A DNA stretch of 64,000 nt. It comes from Caecitellus pseudoparvulus (Eukaryota; Bigyra: Bicosoecida). Under the pieces are notes generated by a model that saw only the letters and a list, made by a program, of their open reading frames with translations, was not told the origin of the DNA and ran no database searches. A program made the position numbers and the translations under genes. The stretch is from NCBI GenBank assembly GCA_965644315.1, contig CBFFRQ010000038.1, forward strand, positions 1 through 64,000. Reading direction: 5' to 3'. This document shows, one piece after another, positions 12,001 to 21,588 of this stretch; the first letter of the stretch is position 1, and each line of letters opens with the position of its first letter.

Positions 12001-13059
12001 CGGAGAGGGTGTGAGACTTGGAGGAGGACACCTCTGGCGCCGCGTACGTGGGCGTGCCGCAGACGGTGTGCCGCTCCTCCAGCGGCGTGGCCAGTTGCAC
12101 CGCCAGGCCGAAGTCGGCGAGGCAGGCGTGCCACTTGCCGGCAGGTGAGCCGGGCGGGGCGGGGTGCAGGAGGATGTTGGACATCTTCAGGTCCCGGTGG
12201 ATGATGGCCTGGCCGTGCAGGTAGGCCAGGGCCTGCGCCACCTGCCACATGACGCCGCGGATCATGGAGGCGGGCAGGCAGGGCACGTGGCTGTGGGGGG
12301 AGGCGGCTGCCGCGTGGGCCTTGCGGAAGAGGGCGTACAGGTCGCCCCCCGAGCAGTAGTTCATGACGATGTACATGGCGTGCTCGTCCTCAAAGAACTC
12401 CTGTGTGGACGAGAGGGCGCCCAGCGTGGACATGGTTGCAGCGAGTCGAGCTAGCGCAAGGCGCTCACCAGCACTCGCACGATGTTGTCGTGGTGCAGGC
12501 GGCTGTGCAGCTCGATTTCGTTAATGGCGCGCTCCTTCATCGCGGCCTTGACCATGCTCTCCTTCAGGATGACTTTCACTGCGACAGTGCCGGGTCTGCG
12601 GAAATTGGAAGAGCACGAGCAAGGTGTGGGCGGGCAGCCAGGACGCCCACAAGCAGTTCATGCGATGCAGAAAGGACAGATCGCGGAGTTCAATGTACAG
12701 AGGCCACTCTCAGATACCCTCCTGGCTTCAAGAGCAAAAGGCTGGCCCGCCAAGCCGCAGCGACGGAGCTGGTTTGAAGTCGGGCGCCACACAAGCTGCA
12801 CGCACTCGCTGCGACGGTGTGCTCTGTACACCTCTCCAAACCCGCCCCGTCCAATGAATTCCGCATCCACAAAGCCATGGCTCTGCGAAGCGGACCCGAG
12901 AAGTCCCTGTGCCGTCAGCCACGCGCGACCAGCAGCAGGTTTGCCTACCTTAAGCAGGCCTGGCGCCGCTGCCCGTAGCTTGGCCTGTGCCTTGGTGAAG
13001 GCGGTGTTGCGCTTGGAGCCCTTGCGGCGGCGGGTGCCCCCCTTGGATGTCTCTGCCAT
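9098..13059 (-). CDS. PLK4: Polo-like kinase 4 (SAK), copy 1
   Basis: Four exons on the minus strand: 13059-12949, 12882-12806, 12595-12469 and 12400-9098 (donors gtaggc, gtgcgt, gtgagc), about 1,205 residues. PLK4 is the serine/threonine kinase that triggers centriole or basal-body duplication. The kinase domain shows the glycine loop GRGGFGEVY in exon 2, AVKV with the catalytic Lys in exon 3, then HRDLKMSNILL, the DFG of LADFGLAVQ, CGTPTYAAPE and DIWGLGCLLYALL in exon 4. The layout around the activation segment is PLK4-like. After a Pro/Ser-rich linker, the C-terminus has cryptic polo-box features: a PB1-like start (APLRRPFTYKGSKATIALF), PB2 (YRYMLKVVQVVKSRTP) and a PB3-like end near 9100-9400. 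Longer than human PLK4 (970 aa), mainly in the linker. The start is only 24 nt from the stop of the upstream gene on the same strand. It converges on A1. Confidence 0.85.
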
Positions 13060-13083
13060 GGCGCAGGGACCAGGGGCCTCGCG

Positions 13084-15372
13084 TCACGCTTGGGCGCCGC
13101 CCTGGCTGTGCTGCGTTCGAGGGCGTTTCGGGTTTGGCGGTGCGACCTGGCTGTCCTGCTCCTCTGCTGGCACAGCGCCCGCTAGCCAGGGTAGGAGGTG
13201 CAGGGCGGGCGCGGCCAACTTGTGCAGTTGGTGGGCCCATGTCCCCGCCCACTCCTCGCAGCGCGTGAGCAGTGCCCCGGCGGCAGCGTGCGGGGAGCCG
13301 TTGGCAAGTGCTGCAAAGGCCAGGCGGCGACAGTGCCTGTGGCGCCTTGCCACGCTCAGCAGCGCAGCGGACAACGCGGCATGCTGCACACAGGGCGAGC
13401 TATAGTGTTGGTGCAGCGCAGCGGCCCACACGAGGCAGTGGCACTGGCTCAGCAGCAGGCCACAGTTGCACCAGGTACCAGGGTGAGTCACCTCCAACGG
13501 CTGAGTCAGCCCTTGCGCCGCCGCGAGAACAGCCTCAGCTGAGTCCAGGCTAGCGCCCACCAGATGTGTCGCAGCACTTGTGCGGGGAGAATCGCGCTGA
13601 CACACGAGGGAGTGGGCCCATGGGAGACGCATGACTGGGCTGAGCAGGGATGGGGAGACTGGGCCAGTTTCCGGCCCGCCAACAGGGCACGGAACTCGCA
13701 GGGACACGCCCAGGCGCGTCATGACAGCAGGCTGCTCCACTGCACTGTGCAGCTGGTCCGATTCTGCACACCACGGGCCCTGTCCCAGACTCAGCGTGAG
13801 CTGTCTGCCGCCCATGCGGAACGACACACCGCCAGGCTGGGCCAGCTCCGCCAGCACCCTGCGCCGCCAGGCATGGCACGCCCGGCTCTCAAACAGGCTC
13901 AAACGAGGGGCTTCCATCGTTTGACTGGACCACCAGGCTCGGAAGGCGTCGTCGGGTCCGACTTGCACCGCCCACTGGCTTGTGGCTGGCAACGTGCACA
14001 GCCGCCATCGGTCACACGCTGCAAGCACGCTCAGCAGCAAACCAAGCGTGTTGCACAGCATGCTGTCCACCTCTGCCCCTGAGCGGCCTTGGCTGCACAG
14101 GTTCTGTATGCTGCGGGCGGTGTGGCGTGGCATGGACAGCAGGTCTGCCGCAGTGGCTGGCGACGCGGCCAGTGTTGCGAGCCAGCCCAGCACCCGGCGC
14201 AACCTGGCCCCACGCTCCACCAACAGCCCACCCACATGCTGACACGCAGGCGCCTGCAGTGTAGAAAAGGGCACATCGAGTACCTCACCGCTGGGCAAGC
14301 GCAGCTGCCCACCTGCACAGGCGACAATTGCGGGGGACCTGGATGGAGTCACGTGAAAGGCATCGGCCACGCCCGGCCCGGCAGCAGCCGGAGCGGCCGA
14401 ACACGCAAGAACCCCGAGCATCACTGGTACAGGAAGGTCTGTTTCGTCAAGATCGCTCAGGCGCCTGCGCAGACAGGCCACCACTGGCTGTCTGCGGGGC
14501 CTGCTCACCCACGCCACTTCCGCCTCCGCATCACGCGCCGCCGCGAGCAAGAACAGACGCACCGCCTCCGCTTCCACACGCACAGCCCGCCACTGCGCAC
14601 TGCCTCCCTCTTCTAGCACAGCACATGCGTCGTGGATGCTCTGGCAGGTGTGGGCGTGAGCTGTGAGCAGGTTGCTGGCGTCAGAAGGTGCGTGACGGCG
14701 CAGCACTTGCAGCAGGGCCAGCAACACAGTGGGTGGGGCGGGGGGCGCTCCTTGCGGCAGCAGTGTGCCCACCACCTGCTTGCACCAGTGTGCATACTTG
14801 CCAGCGCCTGCTCCGCCCTGCCCCGCCAAGGCGGCCTTGGCGCGCGATTTGGCAAACATGCCTTCGAGTCGACCTGCCGCCGCAGCTGGTGCCGCAGGGG
14901 CCGGCGGAGGTGGCGTGTCTGCAGAGACACAGGCCGCCACAGCGGCCTCTGCACGGCCCAGGGCCAGGGCCCACGCCAAAGTCACTGCCGCGGACTGCAT
15001 GGCCTCGTCTGTGCCGGCATCTGTCACAGCGCTGCTGCACCCCAGGCGGGCAACCTGCCACCGCACCAGGGGCATGCAGGGCTGGTGCGACGATGCGACA
15101 ATGGCCAAGGTCGTGAGTGGATGCAGAGATTCCTGGGGGCGGCAGTGGCCCAGCTGCCCCAGCGCCGCTTCGGCACAGGCTTGGCAGGCAGCCAGGCCTC
15201 TGTTGGCCAGGCGCTTGTGTGCGCTGGGCTCGTCAATGGAGGGCAGCGTGGGCAGCAGCTTCCACAGCTCTGCCGCAGGGGCGCTGCAGAAGCTGTCACC
15301 TGGCCAAAGGCGCACCAGTTCGCGGGAGTCACTGCCCGAGTGCTGGCTGAACGGGCAGCCGCAGTGTGCCAT
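13084..15372 (-). CDS. Unknown Cys/Ala/Leu-rich helical protein, copy 1
   Basis: Single open frame of 762 residues from an ATG at 15372. I do not recognise the family. It is rich in Ala, Leu, Cys and His with amphipathic-looking helices, has a Pro-rich loop around residues 150-165, and ends in a basic PPNPKRPR stretch that could be a nuclear localisation signal. No signal peptide or membrane segment is evident. It lies 24 nt upstream of PLK4 on the same strand and about 205 nt downstream of spermidine synthase. The frame is conserved without indels in the second copy (54219-56507), which supports it being a real protein. Nothing indicates its biochemical role. Confidence 0.65.
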   Translation of the reverse strand: MAHCGCPFSQHSGSDSRELVRLWPGDSFCSAPAAELWKLLPTLPSIDEPSAHKRLANRGLAACQACAEAALGQLGHCRPQESLHPLTTLAIVASSHQPCMPLVRWQVARLGCSSAVTDAGTDEAMQSAAVTLAWALALGRAEAAVAACVSADTPPPPAPAAPAAAAGRLEGMFAKSRAKAALAGQGGAGAGKYAHWCKQVVGTLLPQGAPPAPPTVLLALLQVLRRHAPSDASNLLTAHAHTCQSIHDACAVLEEGGSAQWRAVRVEAEAVRLFLLAAARDAEAEVAWVSRPRRQPVVACLRRRLSDLDETDLPVPVMLGVLACSAAPAAAGPGVADAFHVTPSRSPAIVACAGGQLRLPSGEVLDVPFSTLQAPACQHVGGLLVERGARLRRVLGWLATLAASPATAADLLSMPRHTARSIQNLCSQGRSGAEVDSMLCNTLGLLLSVLAACDRWRLCTLPATSQWAVQVGPDDAFRAWWSSQTMEAPRLSLFESRACHAWRRRVLAELAQPGGVSFRMGGRQLTLSLGQGPWCAESDQLHSAVEQPAVMTRLGVSLRVPCPVGGPETGPVSPSLLSPVMRLPWAHSLVCQRDSPRTSAATHLVGASLDSAEAVLAAAQGLTQPLEVTHPGTWCNCGLLLSQCHCLVWAAALHQHYSSPCVQHAALSAALLSVARRHRHCRRLAFAALANGSPHAAAGALLTRCEEWAGTWAHQLHKLAAPALHLLPWLAGAVPAEEQDSQVAPPNPKRPRTQHSQGGAQA

Positions 15373-15577
15373 GTAGGGACGCGAAACGCGTTTGAAACGT
15401 GTGCTCCCCGCAGCTGGCCCCTAAGCCCCTGCTGCGAAACACTCGTGACAAACCGAAAGGCTCAGTTTCTCTAGTGAAGTATACACTGCCATGGGCGCCT
15501 GCAGCCTCCGCATGTTGCGTTCCCCTCGCTGCCGGGATGTGTGTGCAACGGCGCAACTGTTGCTGCGGTGCATTGGA

Positions 15578-16822
15578 CTAAGAAGGCGCGCCCTGCGTGT
15601 TGCGCCGGCGCGCGCCAAGCGTGAGCGCGACGGCAGCCCCCACCGCCACCCCACCCAGCACTGCCAGGGCTGTGGCGCATGCACCCCATGGCGAGGGTTG
15701 GACACTGCCCAGGGAGCTGGGCGTCCGGACGCCCGTCAATTTCCGCTCCATGAACGCAGGCAGCACAAACGACGCCGCGTGAAGGGCAGGCGTGTAGTAC
15801 TTGAACTTGCCCAGCAGCTCGTCACTGGGCGCACGCACGGGCTGCCGCATGGTGGGCGTGAGGGCCGTGTCAGGCTTCGCCTTCGGGTCAGGTGTGGCAC
15901 GCGGACCTTTGCACAGGATGAAGCCGATCTGCCCACAGGGGTACGTCGGCACGCCAGTGAAGGCATAGTCCACCTCGGCGAACTGCGTCGCAGCGACTGC
16001 CAGCGTGTCCCGAATGAAGTCGGCGTGCAGCCAGAGGCACTCGCCCTGCATGCACAGGATGCCTCCAGGGTTCAGAGCGGACCTCACGCTGCCCAGGAAG
16101 GACGCCTCGTACAGGCTCTCCGCCGGCCCCACGGGGTCCGAGCTGTCCATGATGACGACGTCGAAGGCGCCTTGGCGCGTCTTGACGTACTCTGCCGCGT
16201 CCTGGAAACGCAGCGTGAGGCGGGAGTCACCGAAGGCCGTGGCGGTGACGTCAGAGAGGTGCCGCTTGGCACAGGCCACCACCTGCTCGTCGATCTCGCA
16301 CATGACCACCTGTGGGGGTGCGCAGGGGGCGGGCAGTGCGTGGGCAGGGGGCGGGGGGCTCGGCTCAGGCGGCAGGGGACGCACCTCTTCCACGTCAGGG
16401 TGCTTGCACACCTCCCGCAAGACGCCGCCGTCGCCACCGCCGACGATGAGGACACGCTTGGGGTGGGGGTGTGCCATGAGAGGGATGTGTGTGATGCACT
16501 CTTGGTACGACGCCTCGTCGCGCTCAGTGATCTGGACCACTCCGTCCAGAACCAGCACCTTGCCATACGTCGCAGACTGGAAGACAAGGATGTCTTGGTA
16601 CTGCGACTGCGTTCGTTCCAGCACGTTCTCCACCTTCAAGGACATGCGCTGGCCTGCCATGTGACGGTGGGGCTGGGAAGTGCCGGTGCCGCGGCGGGCA
16701 GGAATGGGCGCCCAAATTCCGCAACACGCACCGGGCCACATGACCTCTTCCTCCGTGAACCAGCCATCATGCGGCACGTCCAGCACCTTGTGTACTTTCA
16801 CACTGCTGCCACCGGCTGCCAT
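15578..16822 (-). CDS. Spermidine synthase with C-terminal hydrophobic segment, copy 1
   Basis: Three exons: 16822-16732, 16653-16385 and 16309-15578 (introns of 78 and 75 nt, both with gtgcgt donors). Spermidine synthase transfers an aminopropyl group from decarboxylated SAM to putrescine. Family motifs: GWFTEEEVMWPG, SRYQD-like QYQDILVF, VLDGVVQITERDE, SYQE, the SAM-binding GGGDGGVLREV, DSSDPVGPAESLYE, CMQGECLWLH and PTYPCGQIGF. The start at 16822 gives the usual short N-terminus; the frame is open further upstream but without family similarity. Oddity: after the conserved end (near AAFVLPAF, here AASFVLPAF) there is an extra segment of about 45 residues with one strongly hydrophobic stretch (GACATALAVLGGVAVGA onwards) followed by RRR, like a tail anchor. 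The enzyme is normally soluble and cytosolic. Confidence 0.9.
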   Translation of the reverse strand: MAAGGSSVKVHKVLDVPHDGWFTEEEVMWPGACCGIWAPIPARRGTGTSQPHRHMAGQRMSLKVENVLERTQSQYQDILVFQSATYGKVLVLDGVVQITERDEASYQECITHIPLMAHPHPKRVLIVGGGDGGVLREVCKHPDVEEVRPLPPEPSPPPPAHALPAPCAPPQVVMCEIDEQVVACAKRHLSDVTATAFGDSRLTLRFQDAAEYVKTRQGAFDVVIMDSSDPVGPAESLYEASFLGSVRSALNPGGILCMQGECLWLHADFIRDTLAVAATQFAEVDYAFTGVPTYPCGQIGFILCKGPRATPDPKAKPDTALTPTMRQPVRAPSDELLGKFKYYTPALHAASFVLPAFMERKLTGVRTPSSLGSVQPSPWGACATALAVLGGVAVGAAVALTLGARRRNTQGAPS

Positions 16823-17187
16823 TTTCTCTTGCCGTTGGGTTCCAAAGCTCCGGGGCTCTGCAGTCGTCGGCCGGGATTTGCGGCTTTGGCGAGTGGCTCG
16901 GCGCTGTGCCGTGGCTCTCGCGGAGAATGCGGACGGGACAAGGGGGCTGGCGGGGCGCACGCACTCGTCACTGCCGTCGTGGGACAGCTGCAGGCATGAT
17001 TTGCCTGTGGGCCTCGCTTGCCTGCCCCCCCCCGCGGCCCCTGCCGTTCACAGTTCAGTCGGCAGGCACCCACACAATCCCTACCCAGTGACACCGCCCC
17101 ACCTCGCGCGGCCACCAGGTCACACGCGCAGGCAGGCCACAAGTCGCTCCACCCCCACCTCACCCCCCCCCCCCCCGCGCACCAGCC
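16823..17187. promoter_or_regulatory. Divergent intergenic region, spermidine synthase / basic protein
   Basis: 365 bases between two divergently transcribed start codons, so it must contain both promoters or a shared one. A C-run of about 14-15 bases lies just upstream of the rightward ATG (near 17163-17177) and is shorter in unit 2. No TATA-like element was seen. Confidence 0.5.
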
Positions 17188-19137
17188 ATGCCGGGGGGAG
17201 GCCACTTCCGTCTGGCAGCGGACGAGGGCGTGCGGCGGGCTCAGCTAGCACAGGCCCGGCGAGACGCTGCGAACCGGGAGGCCAAGTACAACGCCTTCGT
17301 GCTGACGGCGGCAGACGCGCTGGCAGCACAGGCGGGCCGGCACGTCACGCAGGCCGCTGCTGCGGGACATGCTGCCGCCCTCACGCCAGAGCTGCTCAGC
17401 CTGAAAGACCTGGCCGTGCAGCTGCCCATGCCGACCTGGCGCCACGCTGCGCGGCACAGCCAGCTGTACGACGTGACGGCGGAGCACGTGCAGCGGCGGC
17501 AGGGCATCGCGGAGCGCATGCACTACACCAGCATGGCTGCAGGGCGGGGCATGGTGTCACCAGCCATCCAGCCAGGCGCCGCCGGCGACAACAGTAGCCG
17601 AAGCAAACCCGCCAAAGCCAAGGCAAAGACAAAGAAAGGGGGCCTTCGACGCCCTCGCAAGCAGGTTTGGAAGAAACGCCGCCGGCGAGGCGTTGGGAGC
17701 GCAGTCAGGCGACGCAGACGGCGGCGGCCTGGCCAGGTCGCAGCGACCAGCAGCACCGCTGACACTCCGGCCGCGCCCAGCGACAGCCAGGGCGCGGTCA
17801 CCCCGCCTACTGATTCAGGCACCACACAATCTTGTGCTCAAGGCGCTCTGCAAGATGCTGCCGACTCCACCTGTCCTGGGGGGGGCCCTGCCCCGTCAGA
17901 GGAGGTTGCAGCAGCTGGCTTGCACAGCGTGTCCGAGGCGGCAGCACCCGACGCCGCAGCATCCGTGTTCCAAGCCGCCCTGGAGGACCCGGCGCCGGAG
18001 GCGGGGGAGGGGGGTGCACCCCCCCCCTCGACACCCCCCCGCCAGCACAGCGGCAGCGCCACCTGCCGCACCTCACCTGCCTCCGCCGCCTCAGGCACCA
18101 CCAGCGGCCGCAGCTCAGCTGTGCGCAGTGGAAAGGGCGCACGCGCCTCGCCCAGCCGTAAGCCTGCCCCCACGCCATACCAGGCAGCGCAGGCAGCCCG
18201 TGTGAGCCAGTCAAGGCACCTGCGGCAGCGGCAGGCCAACGCCAAGCGGCAGGTGAGTGGCGCCTTCGCAGGGGCCCACGCGGAGGCTGCGGTGGGGGGG
18301 GTGGCCCTTCGGAAGCAGGGACGGAGGGGGGGTCGAAGGGCCCGTGGAGGGGGGGTGCCTCACGGCAAGGCCTTCGCCAGTGTGGCGCCGGCTGTGAGGG
18401 GGGGGGTCAGTGCTGCGCCGCCCCCCCCTCCTGCCCAGGCCTTGGGAAAGGTGGCGCACCCCCCCCCTCACGCCCCTCGTTGCGAAGACAGCACACCTCA
18501 CCCTGTCAGTCTGTGGGAAGGCAGCATTCCCTCCCAGTACCCTCTGCTGTGGGGTGGCACGCGCAAAGGCCTGTCACGGTGGCCCACACTGGGGGCAGGC
18601 GAAGCCCTGTCAGGCGTGCTAGGCACTCTGGCACAGGAATGGCTGCAGCCAGAGACGCAAGCAGGCAGCAGGGCGCCACTGCCGCCCTCCACCCTGCGCC
18701 GCCACGCCAACCAGCGCGCCGAGGCGAAACGCGGGCCGGGCTCAAACGCCCCGCCACGACTGCACGGGGCGGGCTCTGTGCGGGGAGAGGAGGCCCACCC
18801 GCTTACTGGCCAGGCAGTGCTGCCGCCCACTGTCCTGACGCAACTCACACCCAAGCAGAGGCTGCGCCTGGGCAAGGGCGCGGTGAAAAACGCCCCCACA
18901 CCAACCGGCGGCACCTCCGCAGTGCCTCAGGGCGCAGCGGGCCTCTTCACCAGGCAAAGCCCGCCACGCCCAAGACACCCATTCGATGCATCGTGGGGCG
19001 GCGTGATGCCCTCGCCGCAGCAGGTGCGTGCGCGGGACGCCCACGCAGACAGCTGCAACGCAGCGGTGCAGGCTCGCCGGCAGTGGCTCATGCGGCGGCC
19101 TGCTGGGACGCCCTGGGTGGACCCCTGGGAGTGCTAG
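17188..19137 (+). CDS. Unknown basic, low-complexity protein, copy 1
   Basis: 649 residues as one open frame from an ATG at 17188. The first 120 residues look like an ordered helical domain (motifs AREAKYN-like NREAKYNAFVL, LPMPTWRHAARH, ERMHYTSM). A lysine/arginine-rich stretch follows (near residues 140-185, KKRRRR and VRRRRRRRP), suggestive of nuclear or nucleic-acid targeting. The rest is Ala/Pro/Ser/Gly-rich. I do not recognise the family. A strong donor (gtgagt at 18253) with an in-phase AG at 18536-18537 could remove the G- and C-run-rich stretch 18253-18537, so the real protein may be about 95 residues shorter. Its stop codon overlaps the stop of the opposite-strand HINT-like gene within the palindrome CTAG (19134-19137). 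Confidence 0.6.
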   Translation: MPGGGHFRLAADEGVRRAQLAQARRDAANREAKYNAFVLTAADALAAQAGRHVTQAAAAGHAAALTPELLSLKDLAVQLPMPTWRHAARHSQLYDVTAEHVQRRQGIAERMHYTSMAAGRGMVSPAIQPGAAGDNSSRSKPAKAKAKTKKGGLRRPRKQVWKKRRRRGVGSAVRRRRRRRPGQVAATSSTADTPAAPSDSQGAVTPPTDSGTTQSCAQGALQDAADSTCPGGGPAPSEEVAAAGLHSVSEAAAPDAAASVFQAALEDPAPEAGEGGAPPPSTPPRQHSGSATCRTSPASAASGTTSGRSSAVRSGKGARASPSRKPAPTPYQAAQAARVSQSRHLRQRQANAKRQVSGAFAGAHAEAAVGGVALRKQGRRGGRRARGGGVPHGKAFASVAPAVRGGVSAAPPPPPAQALGKVAHPPPHAPRCEDSTPHPVSLWEGSIPSQYPLLWGGTRKGLSRWPTLGAGEALSGVLGTLAQEWLQPETQAGSRAPLPPSTLRRHANQRAEAKRGPGSNAPPRLHGAGSVRGEEAHPLTGQAVLPPTVLTQLTPKQRLRLGKGAVKNAPTPTGGTSAVPQGAAGLFTRQSPPRPRHPFDASWGGVMPSPQQVRARDAHADSCNAAVQARRQWLMRRPAGTPWVDPWEC

Positions 19138-19829
19138 GACCCCCTTTCATCCACAGGGTGCCAGGCTTTGTCGTCGTAGTTGAAGTACCGGGGCTGGGTC
19201 GGCAGGTCGGGCGTGTCAGGTGCTTGCTGTGCCAAGTGCTGCAGCACGTCGGGGATGGCCCACGCCATGGGCCACACGGTGTGTTTGACGCTGCCCCACC
19301 ACGATGTCCACGGCCCGTCCAATGCATGCATGTGCAAGTGGTTGATGCTGTTGAAGTACGGAGCCACGTGGAAGTTGAACGTCGCCGGAGCGGCGTCTGT
19401 GGCACCAAGTTCCGCAAACTCCCCCTTCACCACGGCGGCCTCTGCTGCTACCGCAGGCAGCGGCGGTAGGTGCTGTCCGGACGCCGGCAGCACTGAACTA
19501 CCCTGGGCTTGCCGTTTGCGGCACTGAGCCACGGCATGCCGAGCCACAGCGTACATGTGCCGCACCAACGGAAGGTCACGTGGAGTGGCCAAGTGCTGGC
19601 AGTTCTCCACGTGGCCCTTGGGCACGACGAGCAGGTGCACGCGGGCGTTGGGGCTGCGAGAAGGGAACACAGTCACGATCCCGTCATCGTACAGCAGCCG
19701 GCTGCCCTGGCCTCCGCTGCCGGCTGCGATGCTGCAGAAGGTGCATGAGTGGATGGTGCCGTCGCGGCGGGTGACTCCCTTGTGCGTGGTCAGTCCAGCC
19801 GACGACACGGACACGGCAGCAGCCGCCAT
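19134..19829 (-). CDS. HIT-family (HINT3-like) nucleotide-binding protein, copy 1
   Basis: 231 residues from an ATG at 19829; the open frame extends further upstream, but that stretch is the divergent promoter and shows no family similarity. HIT proteins hydrolyse nucleoside phosphoramidates and related substrates. Seen here: an N-terminal CTFC pair (zinc-type as in HINT proteins), LLVVPKGHVENCQHL, and the histidine triad in INHLHMHAL (H-x-H-x-H). FNFHVAPYFNSINHLHMH resembles the HINT3 branch more than canonical HINT1. An Ala/Val-rich insertion lies between the two halves, and a C-terminal extension of about 60 residues contains TSWWGSVKHTVWP. The exact substrate is unknown. Tail-to-tail overlap with the basic-protein gene; head-to-head with the aspartic protease. 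Confidence 0.8.
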   Translation of the reverse strand: MAAAAVSVSSAGLTTHKGVTRRDGTIHSCTFCSIAAGSGGQGSRLLYDDGIVTVFPSRSPNARVHLLVVPKGHVENCQHLATPRDLPLVRHMYAVARHAVAQCRKRQAQGSSVLPASGQHLPPLPAVAAEAAVVKGEFAELGATDAAPATFNFHVAPYFNSINHLHMHALDGPWTSWWGSVKHTVWPMAWAIPDVLQHLAQQAPDTPDLPTQPRYFNYDDKAWHPVDERGS

Positions 19830-20079
19830 GCTCCTGGAGCTGACCCACCTGTTCGAGGCCCTGATGGGTGCTGAGAAGCACAGTGGCGCCTGCAGGGGCA
19901 GGAGGTCTCGGTGCGGGAATTGAAAGCGGCAGAGAGCTGCGACGTGCCCCCCCTCAAGCCCCCCTCCCACACATGGAACTGCCGCCAACGGAACAAACTC
20001 CACACACTCCACGCAACCATCTCTCTCACGGCCTTCCCAGTCCGTGACGTTGTGCATCCCTCCGCACAGCTCAAACACC
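19830..20079. promoter_or_regulatory. Divergent promoter region, HINT-like / aspartic protease
   Basis: 250 bases separate the two divergent start codons. The sequence is C-rich on the plus strand and conserved in unit 2 (60968-61217) with a few substitutions. No recognisable core element. Confidence 0.45.
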
Positions 20080-21588
20080 ATGCGAACCATCGCCGCCCTC
20101 CTGGCAGCGGCCGCTGTCGTGGCTGCCTCTGCCGCTCCCACCGTCACCCTGAACAAGGGCGAGACCCTGGCCCAGCAGCTGCGCCGTGAGTGACTTCAGT
20201 GGCCTCCGCCCCGCCCGCAGAGCTGTCGGGCCGCCCTGTGGCCCGCAACAAACCGCTGTGGCTCTGCGCCAGGGCGAAGGGCTGGTGCACTGCACCTTGC
20301 ACCTCCTGCCGCCGTCACCTCACGCCCGCTCGCCCGCCGCTTGTATCACAGGCTGGGGCTATGCTGTGCGTGCCTGGTGCCTTTCCGCTCCTCAGCTGCA
20401 CCGCTACGGCGGTGCAGGGCGCTGCAGGCCGCCCAACCGCGTCGCACTCCCACCCCGCCGCTCCACACCAACAGAAGACCAACTGGGTCAAGCGCCGCGA
20501 GTACGACGGCACCCTGAAGGCTGGCGCCTCTGTCCCCATCAACGACTTCGAGAACGCCCAGTACTACGGCCCCATCTCTGCCGGCACGCCCCCTCAGGAC
20601 TTCCAGGTGCGTGCGCCAAGGCCCGCCCTGAGCCTGCGGAACAACCCCACCGTGCAACGCCACACGAGCCCTGCCACCCACGCCCCCCACGCAGGTCATC
20701 TACGACTCTGGCTCCAGCAACCTGTGGCTGCCCTCCAGCCAGTGCAAGAACTGCGGCTCTCACCCCCTGTACGACCACACCAAGTCCTCCACGTACAAGG
20801 CCAACGGCACCAAGTTCGAGATCCTGTACGGCTCTGGCCCTGTGTCTGGCTTCCTGTCCCAGGACGTCATCACCGTGGGCGGGCAGAGCGTCACCTCTGA
20901 GTTCGCTGAGATCACCGACGTGACCGGCCTGGGCCCTGCCTACTCCCTCGGCAAGTTCGACGGCATCTGCGGCTGCGCGTGGGACACCATCGCCGTGGAC
21001 GACATCCCCCCCATCTTCAACGACTTCATCGACGCCGGCATGTGGGACAAGCCCCTCTTCTCCGTGTACCTGCCCTCCGACGACTCCCAGCAGGGCGCCC
21101 TGACCCTGGGCGACATCGGCACCGACTACACTGGCTCCATCTCCTATGTCCCCCTGTCCAGCGAGACGTACTGGGAGATCCAGTTCGACGGCCTGGACAT
21201 TAACGGCCAGACCACCTCCAACACCGGCAAGGCTATCATTGACACCGGCACCTCCCTGCTGGCTGTGCCCGTCGCTGACGCCAAGGCCATCGCCAAGGCC
21301 CTGGGCGCCACCCCCTTCTTCCTGAACCCCAACGAGTTCACCGTGGACTGCTCCAAGGTGTCTTCCCTGCCCGACATTGACGTGAAGATCGGCGGCACCA
21401 CCTACTCCATCCCCCCCTCCAAGTACATCATCAACGACGAGGGCGTCGTGTGCCTCCTGGGCGTCACCGGCATTGACATCCCCGCCCCTGCCGGCCCCCT
21501 CACCATCCTGGGTGACGTCTTCATCCGCGAGTACTTCACCGTCTTCGACTACGGCAACAAGCAGGTCGGCCTGGCCAAGGCCAAGTAA
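20080..21588 (+). CDS. Pepsin-family (A1) aspartic protease, cathepsin D-like, copy 1
   Basis: Three exons: 20080-20185, about 20428-20606, and 20695-21588; about 392 residues, the usual pepsinogen size. Exon 1 encodes a signal peptide (MRTIAALLAAAAVVAASA) and the start of the propeptide. The gtgagt donor at 20186 leaves phase 1, and the only in-phase acceptor found is the AG at 20426-20427; the AG at 20473-20474 would break the frame. Active-site motifs: first Asp in VIYDSGSSNLWLPS (Ser where most members have Thr; accepted variation), flap Tyr in LYGSGPVSG, second Asp in IIDTGTSLLAVP, and the C-terminal FIREYFTVFDYGNKQVGLAKAK. A lysosomal, digestive-vacuole or secreted endopeptidase is likely. 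Codons in exon 3 end almost always in C, unlike the neighbours, suggesting high expression. Confidence 0.9.

Noticed and set aside
19830-20156. Upstream 109-residue extension of the HINT-like frame
   Set aside because: It would cover the divergent promoter and the first coding bases of the aspartic protease, and carries no HIT-family sequence.
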